Shown piece by piece: positions 1 through 7,544 of a stretch of 64,000 nt of DNA. Source of the DNA: an uncultured bacterium (lineage in GTDB: Bacteria > Bacillota_I > Bacilli_A > RFN20 > CAG-826); NCBI GenBank assembly GCA_949288485.1, contig CASEKC010000001.1, forward strand, positions 288,224 to 352,223, read 5' to 3'. The notes under the pieces are model-generated. The model was not told where the DNA came from. It did no database searches and saw only the letters and a program-made list of their open reading frames with translations. Numbering within the stretch: the first letter of the stretch is position 1; the number at the start of each line of letters is the position of its first letter. A program made the translations under genes and the position numbers.

Positions 1-641
1 TTAAATTTCCTAGTTTTTTTGATATTTCTTAAATAATTTGAAAAACCTTGATATCGTCTATTTGCACATTCACTTCCACCAACATTAATGTATAAAAAGT
101 TAGTACAATTTTGTTCTACTAAATATTTAGCAGCAATTTCTCCACCCTTTTCATCATCGGTATAAAGCATATCGCAATAATCATCATCAATTTTTCTTCC
201 AAGCATTAAGAATGGAATATTATTTAATTTCACAAATTCGAGCGATTCTTTTGTTGGTTCTACAAATGAAACTATTCCATCAACTCTTTGATATATACAT
301 TCTTTAACTGTTTCAGAAGTAAAACTATTTCCATAAAGACATATAATTACACAAGAATAACCTTCTTTTTTAAGTAAATACATTATCTTTTCACTCATAA
401 TAGTGAAATAATAATTTTTCATATTATTAATTACTAAAGCGATTAATTTCGAATTTTCTTCATTCATTGAATGAATAATTTTGTTAGGCAAATAGCCTAA
501 TTCTAAGGCTTTTTGCCTAACTTTTTTCTTTGTTTTTTCAGAAATATCGCTACAATCTCTTAATGCTCTTGAAACGGTATTTATAGAAACATCAAGTTCA
601 TAAGCTATATTTTTTAAGCTTACATTTCTTTTGTAGCTCAT
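1..641 (-). CDS. LacI-family transcriptional regulator (3' end cut by window edge)
   Basis: My own reading of the minus strand from an ATG at 641 gives an open frame to the window edge, about 213 residues of a protein normally 320-350 long. Residues 7-50 form a LacI-type helix-turn-helix with the motif SINTVSRALRD and the linker-like KALELGYLPNK. The part that follows (SKLIALVINN, QRVDGIVSF, YTDDEKGGEIAAKYL) matches the periplasmic-binding-protein-like effector domain. It lies 11 bases after the stop of the lipoprotein gene at 653 and is probably in the same transcript. It is likely a sugar-responsive repressor of that operon; the effector cannot be told. Confidence 0.9.
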   Translation of the reverse strand, partial: MSYKRNVSLKNIAYELDVSINTVSRALRDCSDISEKTKKKVRQKALELGYLPNKIIHSMNEENSKLIALVINNMKNYYFTIMSEKIMYLLKKEGYSCVIICLYGNSFTSETVKECIYQRVDGIVSFVEPTKESLEFVKLNNIPFLMLGRKIDDDYCDMLYTDDEKGGEIAAKYLVEQNCTNFLYINVGGSECANRRYQGFSNYLRNIKKTRKF

Positions 642-652
642 ATTCCAATTTA

Positions 653-2221
653 TTATTCACTAACCTTAACAATTTGAATTGAATCAACTGTTAATGTATA
701 AGCTTGACTATATTCAGCAAGTAATAATCCAACTCTTAAATTGCCACCAGTAACATCTTCAACAGGAGTAAATTCTTGAGAAGTAAATGTTTGATATGTA
801 TCTGCAGCATCAAAAACTAAATCAAATTTAGCATTTGCATTTGGTGTTGCGCAGAATTCTCCTCTTAAAGTTTTTACATTTGGATTATCAATTTTTGCAA
901 CGACTTGGAGGACGTATGTTTCTCCTGCGGTTAATGTATTTCCAACGTTATTTTGTTGAATTTGTGCTGCCCAATCCGCTTCTGTAGATGAATCTTTGGT
1001 AGATTTAATGACAGCTGTACCATCAACGAAATCAATTGTTATATGGCCATTTTCTTCGAGATTCCAGAACATTGAATCCAAATCAAAATCTCCATTATAT
1101 GTATCATATGGATTTTCAGGTTCGTAAGAGAATCTCCAAGTAATTTGTCTTCTTACATATGAAAAATTACCTTCACTATCAGTATAAGAGTATTCTTCTG
1201 CCCAATTTGCTAAGGTCATTGTTGATGTAAATGATGTTGGAACAACACCTCTTTTTGTTAACTTAACTTCATTTCCGTTTGCATCTTTTGCAGTAACTTC
1301 AGGCAAAGTTTCAAGTTCATTTAAATTAGAAATTTCAACGTTTTCTGCGTTTTCAAAAACAACACCACTTGTATTTGCTGTTTTTTCTAATTTATTAACA
1401 TAAACATCATCAATCCAAACAGTTGATGGAGCATCATCTGCCTCTGTAAATCTGCCTAAAAGAATTCCTAACTTAATGGCAGATTTTGCTTCGGTTGTAG
1501 TGTAATAAAATTTAAATTCTTGATATTCATCAGTTGTTGTTAAGCCTAAACAGTTTGCATATTCCCCAACAACAGCATAACCTTCAGCAGGAACTTCAAT
1601 AGAAGCACCTATATTTCTTCCAGTAGTAGATTTTGCTTTAAAAGAAATTTCATAAGTTGTATTTGCATCCAAATTTAATCCATTATATTCAACTTGGTTA
1701 TTCCAATATTCTCCGCCAGAATTAGTTATGTCAACTCTTAAAGCATTTTCAGCTTCATCCCAACTATATTCCATAACAGAACCAGCATTACCGTTTCCAC
1801 TCCAGCCTGTTACTCCAGTATCAAAAGTTGAATTATCTAAAACTGTGCCTCTTTCAACAACCCAAGTTTTAAATGCATAACCAGTATCATCAGGGTCAAC
1901 TTGTTCACCATCTAAATATGCATAATAATAAACTACATATGTTCCAGGATAACCGGTATCAACATATTGGGCACTTGAGTTAGTATCAATTCTAACTTCT
2001 AATTCAGTTCCATCACTAGCAACAGCTTTAACGCCTTCTAAAAGATCTGTAGGTTGAGGATCATTCATTTGAAGAGTTACTGTATCGACGCCGCTCCATG
2101 TAACCGTCAAATCTTCACCAGGATTAACAGTATTATCATTACAAGAAGTTAACAAACCTACCGTTCCAAAAGTAAGCGTCCCTAAAAGCATAGCGCCTAA
2201 AATTATTTTTCTTTTTTTCAT
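653..2221 (-). CDS. Secreted lipoprotein with two carbohydrate-binding (CBM4/9-like) modules
   Basis: A 522-residue lipoprotein. The signal peptide ends in the lipobox LLTSC (Cys27). An Ig-like/MucBP-type segment follows at about 40-115. Two beta-sandwich modules resembling CBM4/9 occupy about 130-280 (NSTFDTGVTGW start, TVWIDDVYV end) and about 370-520 (YNGDFDLDSMFW start, TLTVDSIQIVK end). A second Ig-like segment at about 290-365 separates them. No catalytic domain is visible, so it probably captures glycans at the cell surface. It is followed by a LacI regulator 11 bases downstream and preceded by a strong SD (GGAGG), a good promoter and a cre-like site. The sugar bound is unknown. Confidence 0.8.
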   Translation of the reverse strand: MKKRKIILGAMLLGTLTFGTVGLLTSCNDNTVNPGEDLTVTWSGVDTVTLQMNDPQPTDLLEGVKAVASDGTELEVRIDTNSSAQYVDTGYPGTYVVYYYAYLDGEQVDPDDTGYAFKTWVVERGTVLDNSTFDTGVTGWSGNGNAGSVMEYSWDEAENALRVDITNSGGEYWNNQVEYNGLNLDANTTYEISFKAKSTTGRNIGASIEVPAEGYAVVGEYANCLGLTTTDEYQEFKFYYTTTEAKSAIKLGILLGRFTEADDAPSTVWIDDVYVNKLEKTANTSGVVFENAENVEISNLNELETLPEVTAKDANGNEVKLTKRGVVPTSFTSTMTLANWAEEYSYTDSEGNFSYVRRQITWRFSYEPENPYDTYNGDFDLDSMFWNLEENGHITIDFVDGTAVIKSTKDSSTEADWAAQIQQNNVGNTLTAGETYVLQVVAKIDNPNVKTLRGEFCATPNANAKFDLVFDAADTYQTFTSQEFTPVEDVTGGNLRVGLLLAEYSQAYTLTVDSIQIVKVSE

Positions 2222-2254
2222 AAAGTTCCTCCAAAAAAGTAAAGTATTGCCTTA

Positions 2255-2283
2255 TTTATAAAAAGATTTGTTTTTAATGTCAA
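2255..2283 (-). promoter_or_regulatory. Promoter of the CBM lipoprotein-lacI operon
   Basis: On the minus strand TTGACA (2283-2278) and TATAAA (2260-2255) are separated by 17 bases. They lie 34 bases upstream of the lipoprotein ATG, leaving room for a short leader with the SD GGAGG. This is a textbook sigma-A arrangement. Confidence 0.7.
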
Positions 2284-2368
2284 AAAAGTGGGTTAGAGTG
2301 AAAATTCTAATTTTATCGATTGTTACTTTATTTTTTAATTGAATTAATGTAAAAAACTTTATTTTTAA

Positions 2369-2382
2369 TGTAAGCGCTTTCA
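2369..2382. promoter_or_regulatory. cre-like LacI-family operator
   Basis: TGTAAGCGCTTTCA matches the catabolite-response-element consensus TGWAANCGNTNWCA at every defined position and carries the central CG typical of LacI/CcpA sites. It lies about 85 bases upstream of the -35 box of the lipoprotein operon. A position upstream of -35 is more often linked to activation or to looping than to simple blocking. It could be bound by the LacI protein encoded in the same operon or by a CcpA homologue. Confidence 0.6.
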
Positions 2383-2383
2383 A

Positions 2384-2675
2384 GTTGACTTGCATTCCGA
2401 TTATAAAGGTGATGTCGTTAATGAAAATAGTTGATATTATCGAAAAGAAATTTATTTTTATGATGATAAATAAAAGTCAATAAGAAAATTAACACATCTT
2501 AATAATTTATTAGAAATATAATGAAAAATAATAATTTATTAATGTAAATACTTTAAATATTAATGAAAGTAAATAAGTTGTTTTTAATTAGTAATTTTTA
2601 TTATAAAAAGAGCATCGCGGTATTTTTTTCAATATTAAAAGGTTTATTGGTTGTATAGTTTGTTATAATTGCATA
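2384..2675. other. Non-coding AT-rich stretch
   Basis: Between the cre-like site and the long inverted repeat I see no open frame with coding character, no RNA gene and no clear promoter in either direction. Together with 2222-2383 and 2676-2757 it forms the longest gene-free gap of the window (about 535 bases). Confidence 0.5.
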
Positions 2676-2750
2676 AAAATAATAAAATAAAAACTACCAA
2701 TATTGGGTATTTATTTTCCTAAAAATTAGTAGTTTTTATTTTATTATTTT
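2676..2750. terminator. 22-bp perfect inverted repeat, probable bidirectional terminator behind tRNA-Gln
   Basis: Positions 2676-2697 are exactly complementary to 2729-2750, a 22-bp arm with a 31-base loop. The outer arm is A on one side and T on the other, so on either strand the hairpin ends in a T-rich run. It lies eight bases 3' of the tRNA-Gln gene in its direction of transcription and is the natural terminator for it. The loop contains its own small palindrome, CCAATATTGG. Confidence 0.6.
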
Positions 2751-2757
2751 CAATAAA

Positions 2758-2833
2758 TGGCTGCCAAGATTGGATTCGAACCAATGTATGTAGGTTTCAG
2801 AGACCTATGACTTTACCGCTTGTCTACTTGGCA
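2758..2833 (-). tRNA. tRNA-Gln (anticodon CTG)
   Basis: Cloverleaf on the minus strand: acceptor TGCCAAG paired with CTTGGCA, anticodon stem TAGGT/ACCTA with loop CTCTGAA (anticodon CTG, codon CAG), T-arm with GGTTCGAATCC, and encoded 3' CCA after discriminator G. A terminator hairpin lies immediately upstream (end of galE), so it is expressed separately from galE. Confidence 0.93.
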
Positions 2834-2842
2834 ATATTTATA

Positions 2843-2874
2843 AAATCTCCTACTTATCATAAAGTAGGAGATTT
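2843..2874 (-). terminator. Rho-independent terminator of galE
   Basis: A 13-bp perfect stem, AAATCTCCTACTT with AAGTAGGAGATTT around a six-base loop, lies 12 bases after the galE stop. The arm is T-rich on the minus strand. It separates galE from tRNA-Gln. Confidence 0.75.
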
Positions 2875-2886
2875 ATATTTTTAAAA

Positions 2887-3909
2887 TTATTTACCTTCAG
2901 CTTTTCTTTTTTCTTCTTCTACTTGGAAATGATAGCCATCTTTACATGCATCTAAAACTGAATAATCACATGTAAAACCAAGTTCTTCTTTTGCTTTATC
3001 ACAGTTAGCATAGGAAGTTGCAATATCTCCAGGTCTTCTTTCTTTAATAACATATGGGATTTTATGTCCACATGCTTCTTCATAATAATGAATCATTTCT
3101 AAAACGGAAGTTCCTTTTCCGGTTCCAAGATTATAAATACAAAGTCCTGGTTTAGTTTCTAATTTTTTTAAAGCTAAAACATGACCTTTAGCTAAATCAA
3201 CAACATGAATATAATCTCTTACACCAGTTCCATCGACTGTATCATAATCATTTCCAAAAACAGAAACTTCTTTTAATTGTCCGGTTGCAACTTTAGCAAT
3301 ATAAGGAAGTAAATTATTTGGAATACCATTTGGATCTTCACCAAGTAAGCCACTCTTATGAGCTCCAATTGGATTAAAATATCTAAGTAAAGCAATGTTA
3401 TAATCTGGATTTACTTTTGCAACATCTTTTAAAATTCTTTCAATCATAACTTTGGTTTCACCATAAGGAGATGTTGCTTCTGTAACTGGATCAGTTTCAT
3501 ACATAGGAACTCTTTTTGGTTCTCCATAAACTGTAGCACTTGAAGAGAAAACAAAATTCTTTGTCCCGTATTTTTTCATCATTTTTAAAAGTGCAAATGT
3601 TGAATCTAAGTTATTTTCATAATATTCAACAGGTTTAGAAACGCTTTCTCCAACTGCTTTATATCCTGCAAAATGAATAATTGCATCGATTTTTTCTTCT
3701 TTAAAAATCTTCTCAAGTTCATCCGCGTTTTGAACATCGGCAATAACAGTTTTAAAATCTTTATGAGTAATTTCTTTAATACGATCTTTTACAACTTCCT
3801 TAGAATTGTAAAGGTTATCGATAACTACAACATCATACCCATGTTCGAGTAAAGCAACAACGGTATGTGAACCAATAAATCCTAAACCACCAGTAACTAA
3901 AACTTTCAT
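2887..3909 (-). CDS. galE: UDP-glucose 4-epimerase
   Basis: Interconverts UDP-glucose and UDP-galactose in the cytoplasm (Leloir pathway and supply of UDP-galactose for glycans). It is an extended short-chain dehydrogenase of 340 residues, the usual length. The NAD-binding GGLGFIG is at residues 7-13, with the catalytic SSSATVYG serine/threonine and the YxxxK pair in SPYGETK near 149-155. The GalE-typical RYFNPIGAH is at about 177. The start has a strong SD (AAGGAGG). It lies 14 bases downstream of the DUF1836 gene in a minus-strand operon and ends in a strong terminator. No galK or galT is nearby, so it may serve glycolipid or capsule precursor supply. Confidence 0.95.
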   Translation of the reverse strand: MKVLVTGGLGFIGSHTVVALLEHGYDVVVIDNLYNSKEVVKDRIKEITHKDFKTVIADVQNADELEKIFKEEKIDAIIHFAGYKAVGESVSKPVEYYENNLDSTFALLKMMKKYGTKNFVFSSSATVYGEPKRVPMYETDPVTEATSPYGETKVMIERILKDVAKVNPDYNIALLRYFNPIGAHKSGLLGEDPNGIPNNLLPYIAKVATGQLKEVSVFGNDYDTVDGTGVRDYIHVVDLAKGHVLALKKLETKPGLCIYNLGTGKGTSVLEMIHYYEEACGHKIPYVIKERRPGDIATSYANCDKAKEELGFTCDYSVLDACKDGYHFQVEEEKRKAEGK

Positions 3910-3923
3910 AATTCCTCCTTAAA

Positions 3924-4580
3924 TTACTTTCTTTGAGAAAGTTTTTTAGCTTCTTTATGTTCTTTTTTATTCTCGATTTTATCAACCTTTTTATCGTTTT
4001 GATAAGCTTCGAGCGGTAAAACATCACGACTAATTTTATTCATAATTGAATCAGCAATTAATTTTGATGTTTCACTTTCTATATAAAGCCTAAGGGCAAT
4101 ATAAGATAAATCTAAATTTTCACTATTTTTATCTTTTTTCTTACGACTCTTCTCTAATGCATCTAATCTTAACTTTGTACGATGAGTTTGGTTTTTTAAA
4201 ACCTCATCATGCATTTCTTTGAATAAATTATATAATTTTTGTTTATCATTAGTTAAAATTTTATCCATTTCAATAAGAGTGGCTATTTCTCTCATTGATG
4301 CAGATTGTTTAAGCAAAGAAATCGCAATTAAATAAGCAATATGATCTTTATCATATTTTTTATTCTCTGGAGCGTTTAAAATTTTAGCTTTTACATAGTT
4401 ATTAATCATAAAAGGAGTAATGATAGTTTTATCATTTTCAATTGGTTCCAAAACACCTTGAATATAACTAACAACTTGTTCCATATATAAAGGAATTGTT
4501 GATAATTCCTTATAATCTGGAAGTTTGTATGATTCTAATATTTTTATATAATCTTTTAAATTTGCAAAATTATCTTCCAT
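3924..4580 (-). CDS. DUF1836 domain protein
   Basis: A 218-residue protein matching the DUF1836 family found across Firmicutes. Characteristic parts are ITPFMINNYVK (about 55-65), the basic KKYDKDHIAYLIAISLLKQ segment (about 77-96) and SMREI, which look like an atypical MerR-type winged helix. The C-terminal third is highly charged (KKKDKNSEN, ending KKEHKEAKKLSQRK). The family's function is not established; the fold suggests a DNA-binding regulator. It precedes galE by 14 bases. The start lacks a clear SD. Four copies of ATTACTA lie 59-115 bases upstream of the start and could be its own binding sites. Confidence 0.8.
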   Translation of the reverse strand: MEDNFANLKDYIKILESYKLPDYKELSTIPLYMEQVVSYIQGVLEPIENDKTIITPFMINNYVKAKILNAPENKKYDKDHIAYLIAISLLKQSASMREIATLIEMDKILTNDKQKLYNLFKEMHDEVLKNQTHRTKLRLDALEKSRKKKDKNSENLDLSYIALRLYIESETSKLIADSIMNKISRDVLPLEAYQNDKKVDKIENKKEHKEAKKLSQRK

Positions 4581-4638
4581 ATGAAAAATATTTTAGCACA
4601 ATTCAAAGAAGTATTCTAAACAATAAAGAATAGTTTTT

Positions 4639-4695
4639 ATTACTAGTTATATTATATTACTAATTAATTACTAAATAATCACTTAATAATTACTA
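4639..4695. repeat. Four short direct repeats ATTACTA upstream of DUF1836 gene
   Basis: ATTACTA occurs at 4639, 4656, 4667 and 4689 in the 116-base gap between the GNAT gene and the DUF1836 gene. Start-to-start spacings are 17, 11 and 22 bases. In an AT-rich gap a heptamer with a C repeated four times is noticeable but may be chance. Confidence 0.4.
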
Positions 4696-4696
4696 T

Positions 4697-5188
4697 TTAA
4701 AATAACAATTCGTATGTAGAAAATACTCCATATTCATATTCTTTGGTTTCAATTAGTTTAAAACCAAACTTTGAATATAAATGTAACGCATTTATATTTC
4801 GTGGATCAACCATTATTCCAATACCAATTTCGCCCATATTTTTAATTTCTTCAATAACATTTGAAACTAAAAAATATCCTACATGTTTATTTTCATAGCC
4901 TGTCTTTACCATTAATCTACTAAAACAATATAGATTATGAGTTTTAAAAGGATATTCACTTTCTCCCCGTTCATCTTTAACTTTACTTAGAACAGTTGAA
5001 GCGATAATTTGATTGTTTTCTTTAATAATTCTTTCGCCACCACTTAAAACATCTTCTTTTATCAATTCATCACTAGGATATTCTTCGCTCCAAAAAGGAA
5101 GATTATTTTCTTTTAACCTTTTAAAAACATCTTGTTTAAGCAAAATACATTCATTTATATCTTTTTCAACAGCTTTTAAATATTCCAT
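4697..5188 (-). CDS. GNAT-family N-acetyltransferase
   Basis: A 163-residue protein with the GNAT fold. The acetyl-CoA-binding region is around 95-110 (SRLMVKTGYENKHVGYFL, a divergent R/Q-x-x-G-x-G/A motif). The C-terminal part, MVDPRNINALHLYSKFGFK, is the usual N..A..LY.K.GF signature. The substrate cannot be told. The N-terminal ISLLKQDVF-like helix and W-containing segment are not diagnostic. It is followed 116 bases later by the DUF1836 gene and preceded closely by corA (11 bases), so it may be read from the corA transcript. No clear SD is visible. Confidence 0.8.
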   Translation of the reverse strand: MEYLKAVEKDINECILLKQDVFKRLKENNLPFWSEEYPSDELIKEDVLSGGERIIKENNQIIASTVLSKVKDERGESEYPFKTHNLYCFSRLMVKTGYENKHVGYFLVSNVIEEIKNMGEIGIGIMVDPRNINALHLYSKFGFKLIETKEYEYGVFSTYELLF

Positions 5189-5199
5189 AAAATGATATT

Positions 5200-6162
5200 T
5201 TATTTAGTTTTATTACGACTAGAAAGTAAAATTAAAGCTATTGCACCAATTATTGATAAAATAATTGATACGACTAAAATAATATAAAAGCCATAATCAC
5301 TATGAGCTAAAGGTAAATCATCTAAATTCATTCCGAAAAGTGATGCAATAATATTAGGTATCGAAATAACAATTGTTATAACTGTTAAAGATTTCATAAT
5401 AACGTTCATATTATTATTAATAATTGAGGCAAAGGCATCCATCATTCCAGTTAAAACATCACGTAAAATATTACACATTTCAACAGCTTGGTTAATTTCG
5501 ACTTGTGTATCTTCCATTAAATCATAATCAGACTCAAATCGACTATAAGTTTGAGATTTTAAAAGTTTAGCCAAAACTCCTTTATCTCCATTTAATGCGG
5601 TTGAAAAATAAATTAAAGATTTATTAATATCCATTAGATCTAAAACTTCTTTATTTTTCGTAGAATTTCTAATCTTTTTTTCAAGTTCATCTGTATAATT
5701 ATTTATTCTTTTTAAATATGTAATGAATAAAGTTGCAAGACGATAAACGATATTTAAAGTTAAACGGACATGTTTGTGTGGTTCAATTAATTTAACCCTT
5801 TTAAATAATTCGTCCATCAATTCAAAATTATGTCTTTCTATAGTCACATAATATTCATAATTATACGCAATAATAAAAGGAGCAGATGAGTATAAACCTT
5901 TTTCTTTATCACTTAAATAAGGTGTATCTAAAACAATTAAAGTATTTCCATCATCGACATCAATACGAGCGCTCTCTTCTTCATCTAAAGCACATAAAAG
6001 CAAATCCGAAGGAATGTCGGTTAAAATAGATATTTTTTCTAAAACTTCTTGAGTTGGATCTTTAACATGAATCCAACTTCCAACTTCAAGTTTTACTTCA
6101 TCTATATTTTCATAAACTTTTTTATCTAAAGTTTTATTTATCTCTTTATATATCGTAATCAT
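5200..6162 (-). CDS. corA: CorA-family magnesium/divalent cation transporter
   Basis: A 320-residue protein of the CorA (2-TM-GxN) family. A long cytoplasmic alpha/beta N-terminal region is followed by the stalk helix. Two C-terminal membrane helices lie at about 255-275 and 291-315, with the selectivity motif GMN at 277-279 in SLFGMNLDDLPLA. CorA pentamers take up Mg2+ (some members move Co2+, Ni2+ or Zn2+). The C-terminal tail is short and basic (SSRNKTK). It is upstream of the GNAT gene by 11 bases. There is no obvious SD at the ATG. The exact ion cannot be told from sequence. Confidence 0.92.
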   Translation of the reverse strand: MITIYKEINKTLDKKVYENIDEVKLEVGSWIHVKDPTQEVLEKISILTDIPSDLLLCALDEEESARIDVDDGNTLIVLDTPYLSDKEKGLYSSAPFIIAYNYEYYVTIERHNFELMDELFKRVKLIEPHKHVRLTLNIVYRLATLFITYLKRINNYTDELEKKIRNSTKNKEVLDLMDINKSLIYFSTALNGDKGVLAKLLKSQTYSRFESDYDLMEDTQVEINQAVEMCNILRDVLTGMMDAFASIINNNMNVIMKSLTVITIVISIPNIIASLFGMNLDDLPLAHSDYGFYIILVVSIILSIIGAIALILLSSRNKTK

Positions 6163-6209
6163 TGACTTTATTTTAACACTAAAAAGAGTGAAAAAAGAAA
6201 CAAAAAAAG

Positions 6210-6827
6210 TTAAGAAATTGTTTTGTCTTCGTACTTATTATTGAAAAGATATAACTTATTTAATTTAAAATCATTTTCTTTATAAACTGTGAAATAAGAG
6301 ATTGAAAGATTTGGTATTTTAGTTAAGAAATTATATTCGTCCGCATTTATAAAAACTAATAAAGCTCGAATTATATTTGAATGAGTGACGATTAATATTT
6401 TTTTATTGTCATATGTTTTAATTAATTCATTAATTCCTTTTACAACTCGCGAAATTAAAACACTTTCTGATTCTAAACCACTTTTATAATATTCACCTAA
6501 CTTTTTATTCTTATAAGAATCGGTAAAAAGTATGTTCTTTTTTCCTTCAAAATAACCAAAATTCCTCTCAATAAAATAATTATCTATTAAAATATCGTTC
6601 TTATTATTAGTAAGTTCATTTTTAATAATCTCAGTTGTTTCAAATGCTCTTTTTAATGGAGAAGAAATATATAAGTCAAATTTATAATTTTTTGCTTTCA
6701 ATTCTTTAGCGACTTCACTCGCTTCTTCTTTTCCTTTTAAATTTAAAGGAAAGTCAGTTCTTCCTTGACAAATACTTTCCTTGTTCCATTCAGTTTCACC
6801 ATGTCTAATTAAATATAATTCAATCAT
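6210..6827 (-). CDS. Histidine phosphatase (phosphoglycerate mutase-like)
   Basis: A 205-residue member of the histidine phosphatase superfamily. The phospho-accepting motif RHGETEWN has His9. Arg60 in SSPLKRAFETT, a glutamate in the FIERNFGYFEG region (about 87-96) and the second histidine H149 in LIVTHS complete the catalytic set. Such small cobC/GpmB-like enzymes dephosphorylate varied sugars, nucleotides or cofactor intermediates; the substrate here is unknown. It starts three bases after the mntP-like gene and is probably translated from the same message. Confidence 0.88.
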   Translation of the reverse strand: MIELYLIRHGETEWNKESICQGRTDFPLNLKGKEEASEVAKELKAKNYKFDLYISSPLKRAFETTEIIKNELTNNKNDILIDNYFIERNFGYFEGKKNILFTDSYKNKKLGEYYKSGLESESVLISRVVKGINELIKTYDNKKILIVTHSNIIRALLVFINADEYNFLTKIPNLSISYFTVYKENDFKLNKLYLFNNKYEDKTIS

Positions 6828-6830
6828 TTT

Positions 6831-7448
6831 TTATAAACCTAAATAATGTGAAATTAAAATCCATGAACCAAGTAAAACAAGAATAGTTCCGCCGATTATA
6901 TTTGCAATTTCATATTTGCCTTTTAATAACTTATTAATATTTTTTCCTAAAAATATACCAACAATGCAAAATAAGAAAGTAATTACGCATATCATCGAAC
7001 AATGTAAGAAAATAGTTGTTGAAGTTGAAATAGCCAACATACTAACGCCAGTTGCTAATGCATCAATACTTGTAGCAACTCCGGCAATTAAAACCCCGCT
7101 ATAAGTAAAGCTTTTAGCAACTTGTTCTTCATCTTTTTTAATGACTGATTTTATTCCATCATAAATCATCTTTCCACCAATAAAAAGTAAAAGAGTAAAA
7201 GCAATCCAAGGAACAATATCTTTTATATATTCATAAAATAAATCAGCTATAAAAAATCCGATTAAAGGCATTAATCCTTGCATGACACCAAAATCAGCGG
7301 CTATAAATAACGATCTTCTTCTATTTAAATTTTGATAAACTAAACCATCGCAAATTGAAACACAAAATGCATCCATTGATAAAGCAACGCCGAGTAATAA
7401 AACTTGAAAAATAATTTCAATTGTCATAACAAGAAAAAAATATAACAC
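6831..7448 (-). CDS. mntP: MntP-like manganese efflux pump
   Basis: Six predicted membrane helices in about 200 residues with the two MntP hallmarks: ALSMDAFCVSICDG (N-terminal repeat) and VATSIDALATGVSM (C-terminal repeat), whose aspartates bind Mn2+. The family exports manganese from the cytoplasm. The longest frame starts at a GTG at 7448. An ATG at codon 8 (7427) fits the usual family N-terminus better; neither has a clear SD. The upstream gap is under 100 bases and I see no yybP-ykoY manganese riboswitch in it. It is linked to the phosphatase gene by a three-base gap. Confidence 0.88.
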   Translation of the reverse strand: MLYFFLVMTIEIIFQVLLLGVALSMDAFCVSICDGLVYQNLNRRRSLFIAADFGVMQGLMPLIGFFIADLFYEYIKDIVPWIAFTLLLFIGGKMIYDGIKSVIKKDEEQVAKSFTYSGVLIAGVATSIDALATGVSMLAISTSTTIFLHCSMICVITFLFCIVGIFLGKNINKLLKGKYEIANIIGGTILVLLGSWILISHYLGL

Positions 7449-7544
7449 ATTTAAAAAAATTAATCATTAGTTTATGACATTCTTTAAAAATACGAACTAA
7501 GAAACTATTAAATTTAATTTATTTTGTTATTTTTTCTTCAAAAT

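Noticed and set aside
3833..4027. Minus-strand 64-codon frame overlapping galE and DUF1836
   Set aside because: It runs out of frame through both conserved genes and has a Lys/Ile-rich random composition.
7449..7544. Possible manganese (yybP-ykoY) riboswitch before mntP
   Set aside because: The gap is only about 95 bases and very AT-rich, with no recognisable conserved loops of that riboswitch.
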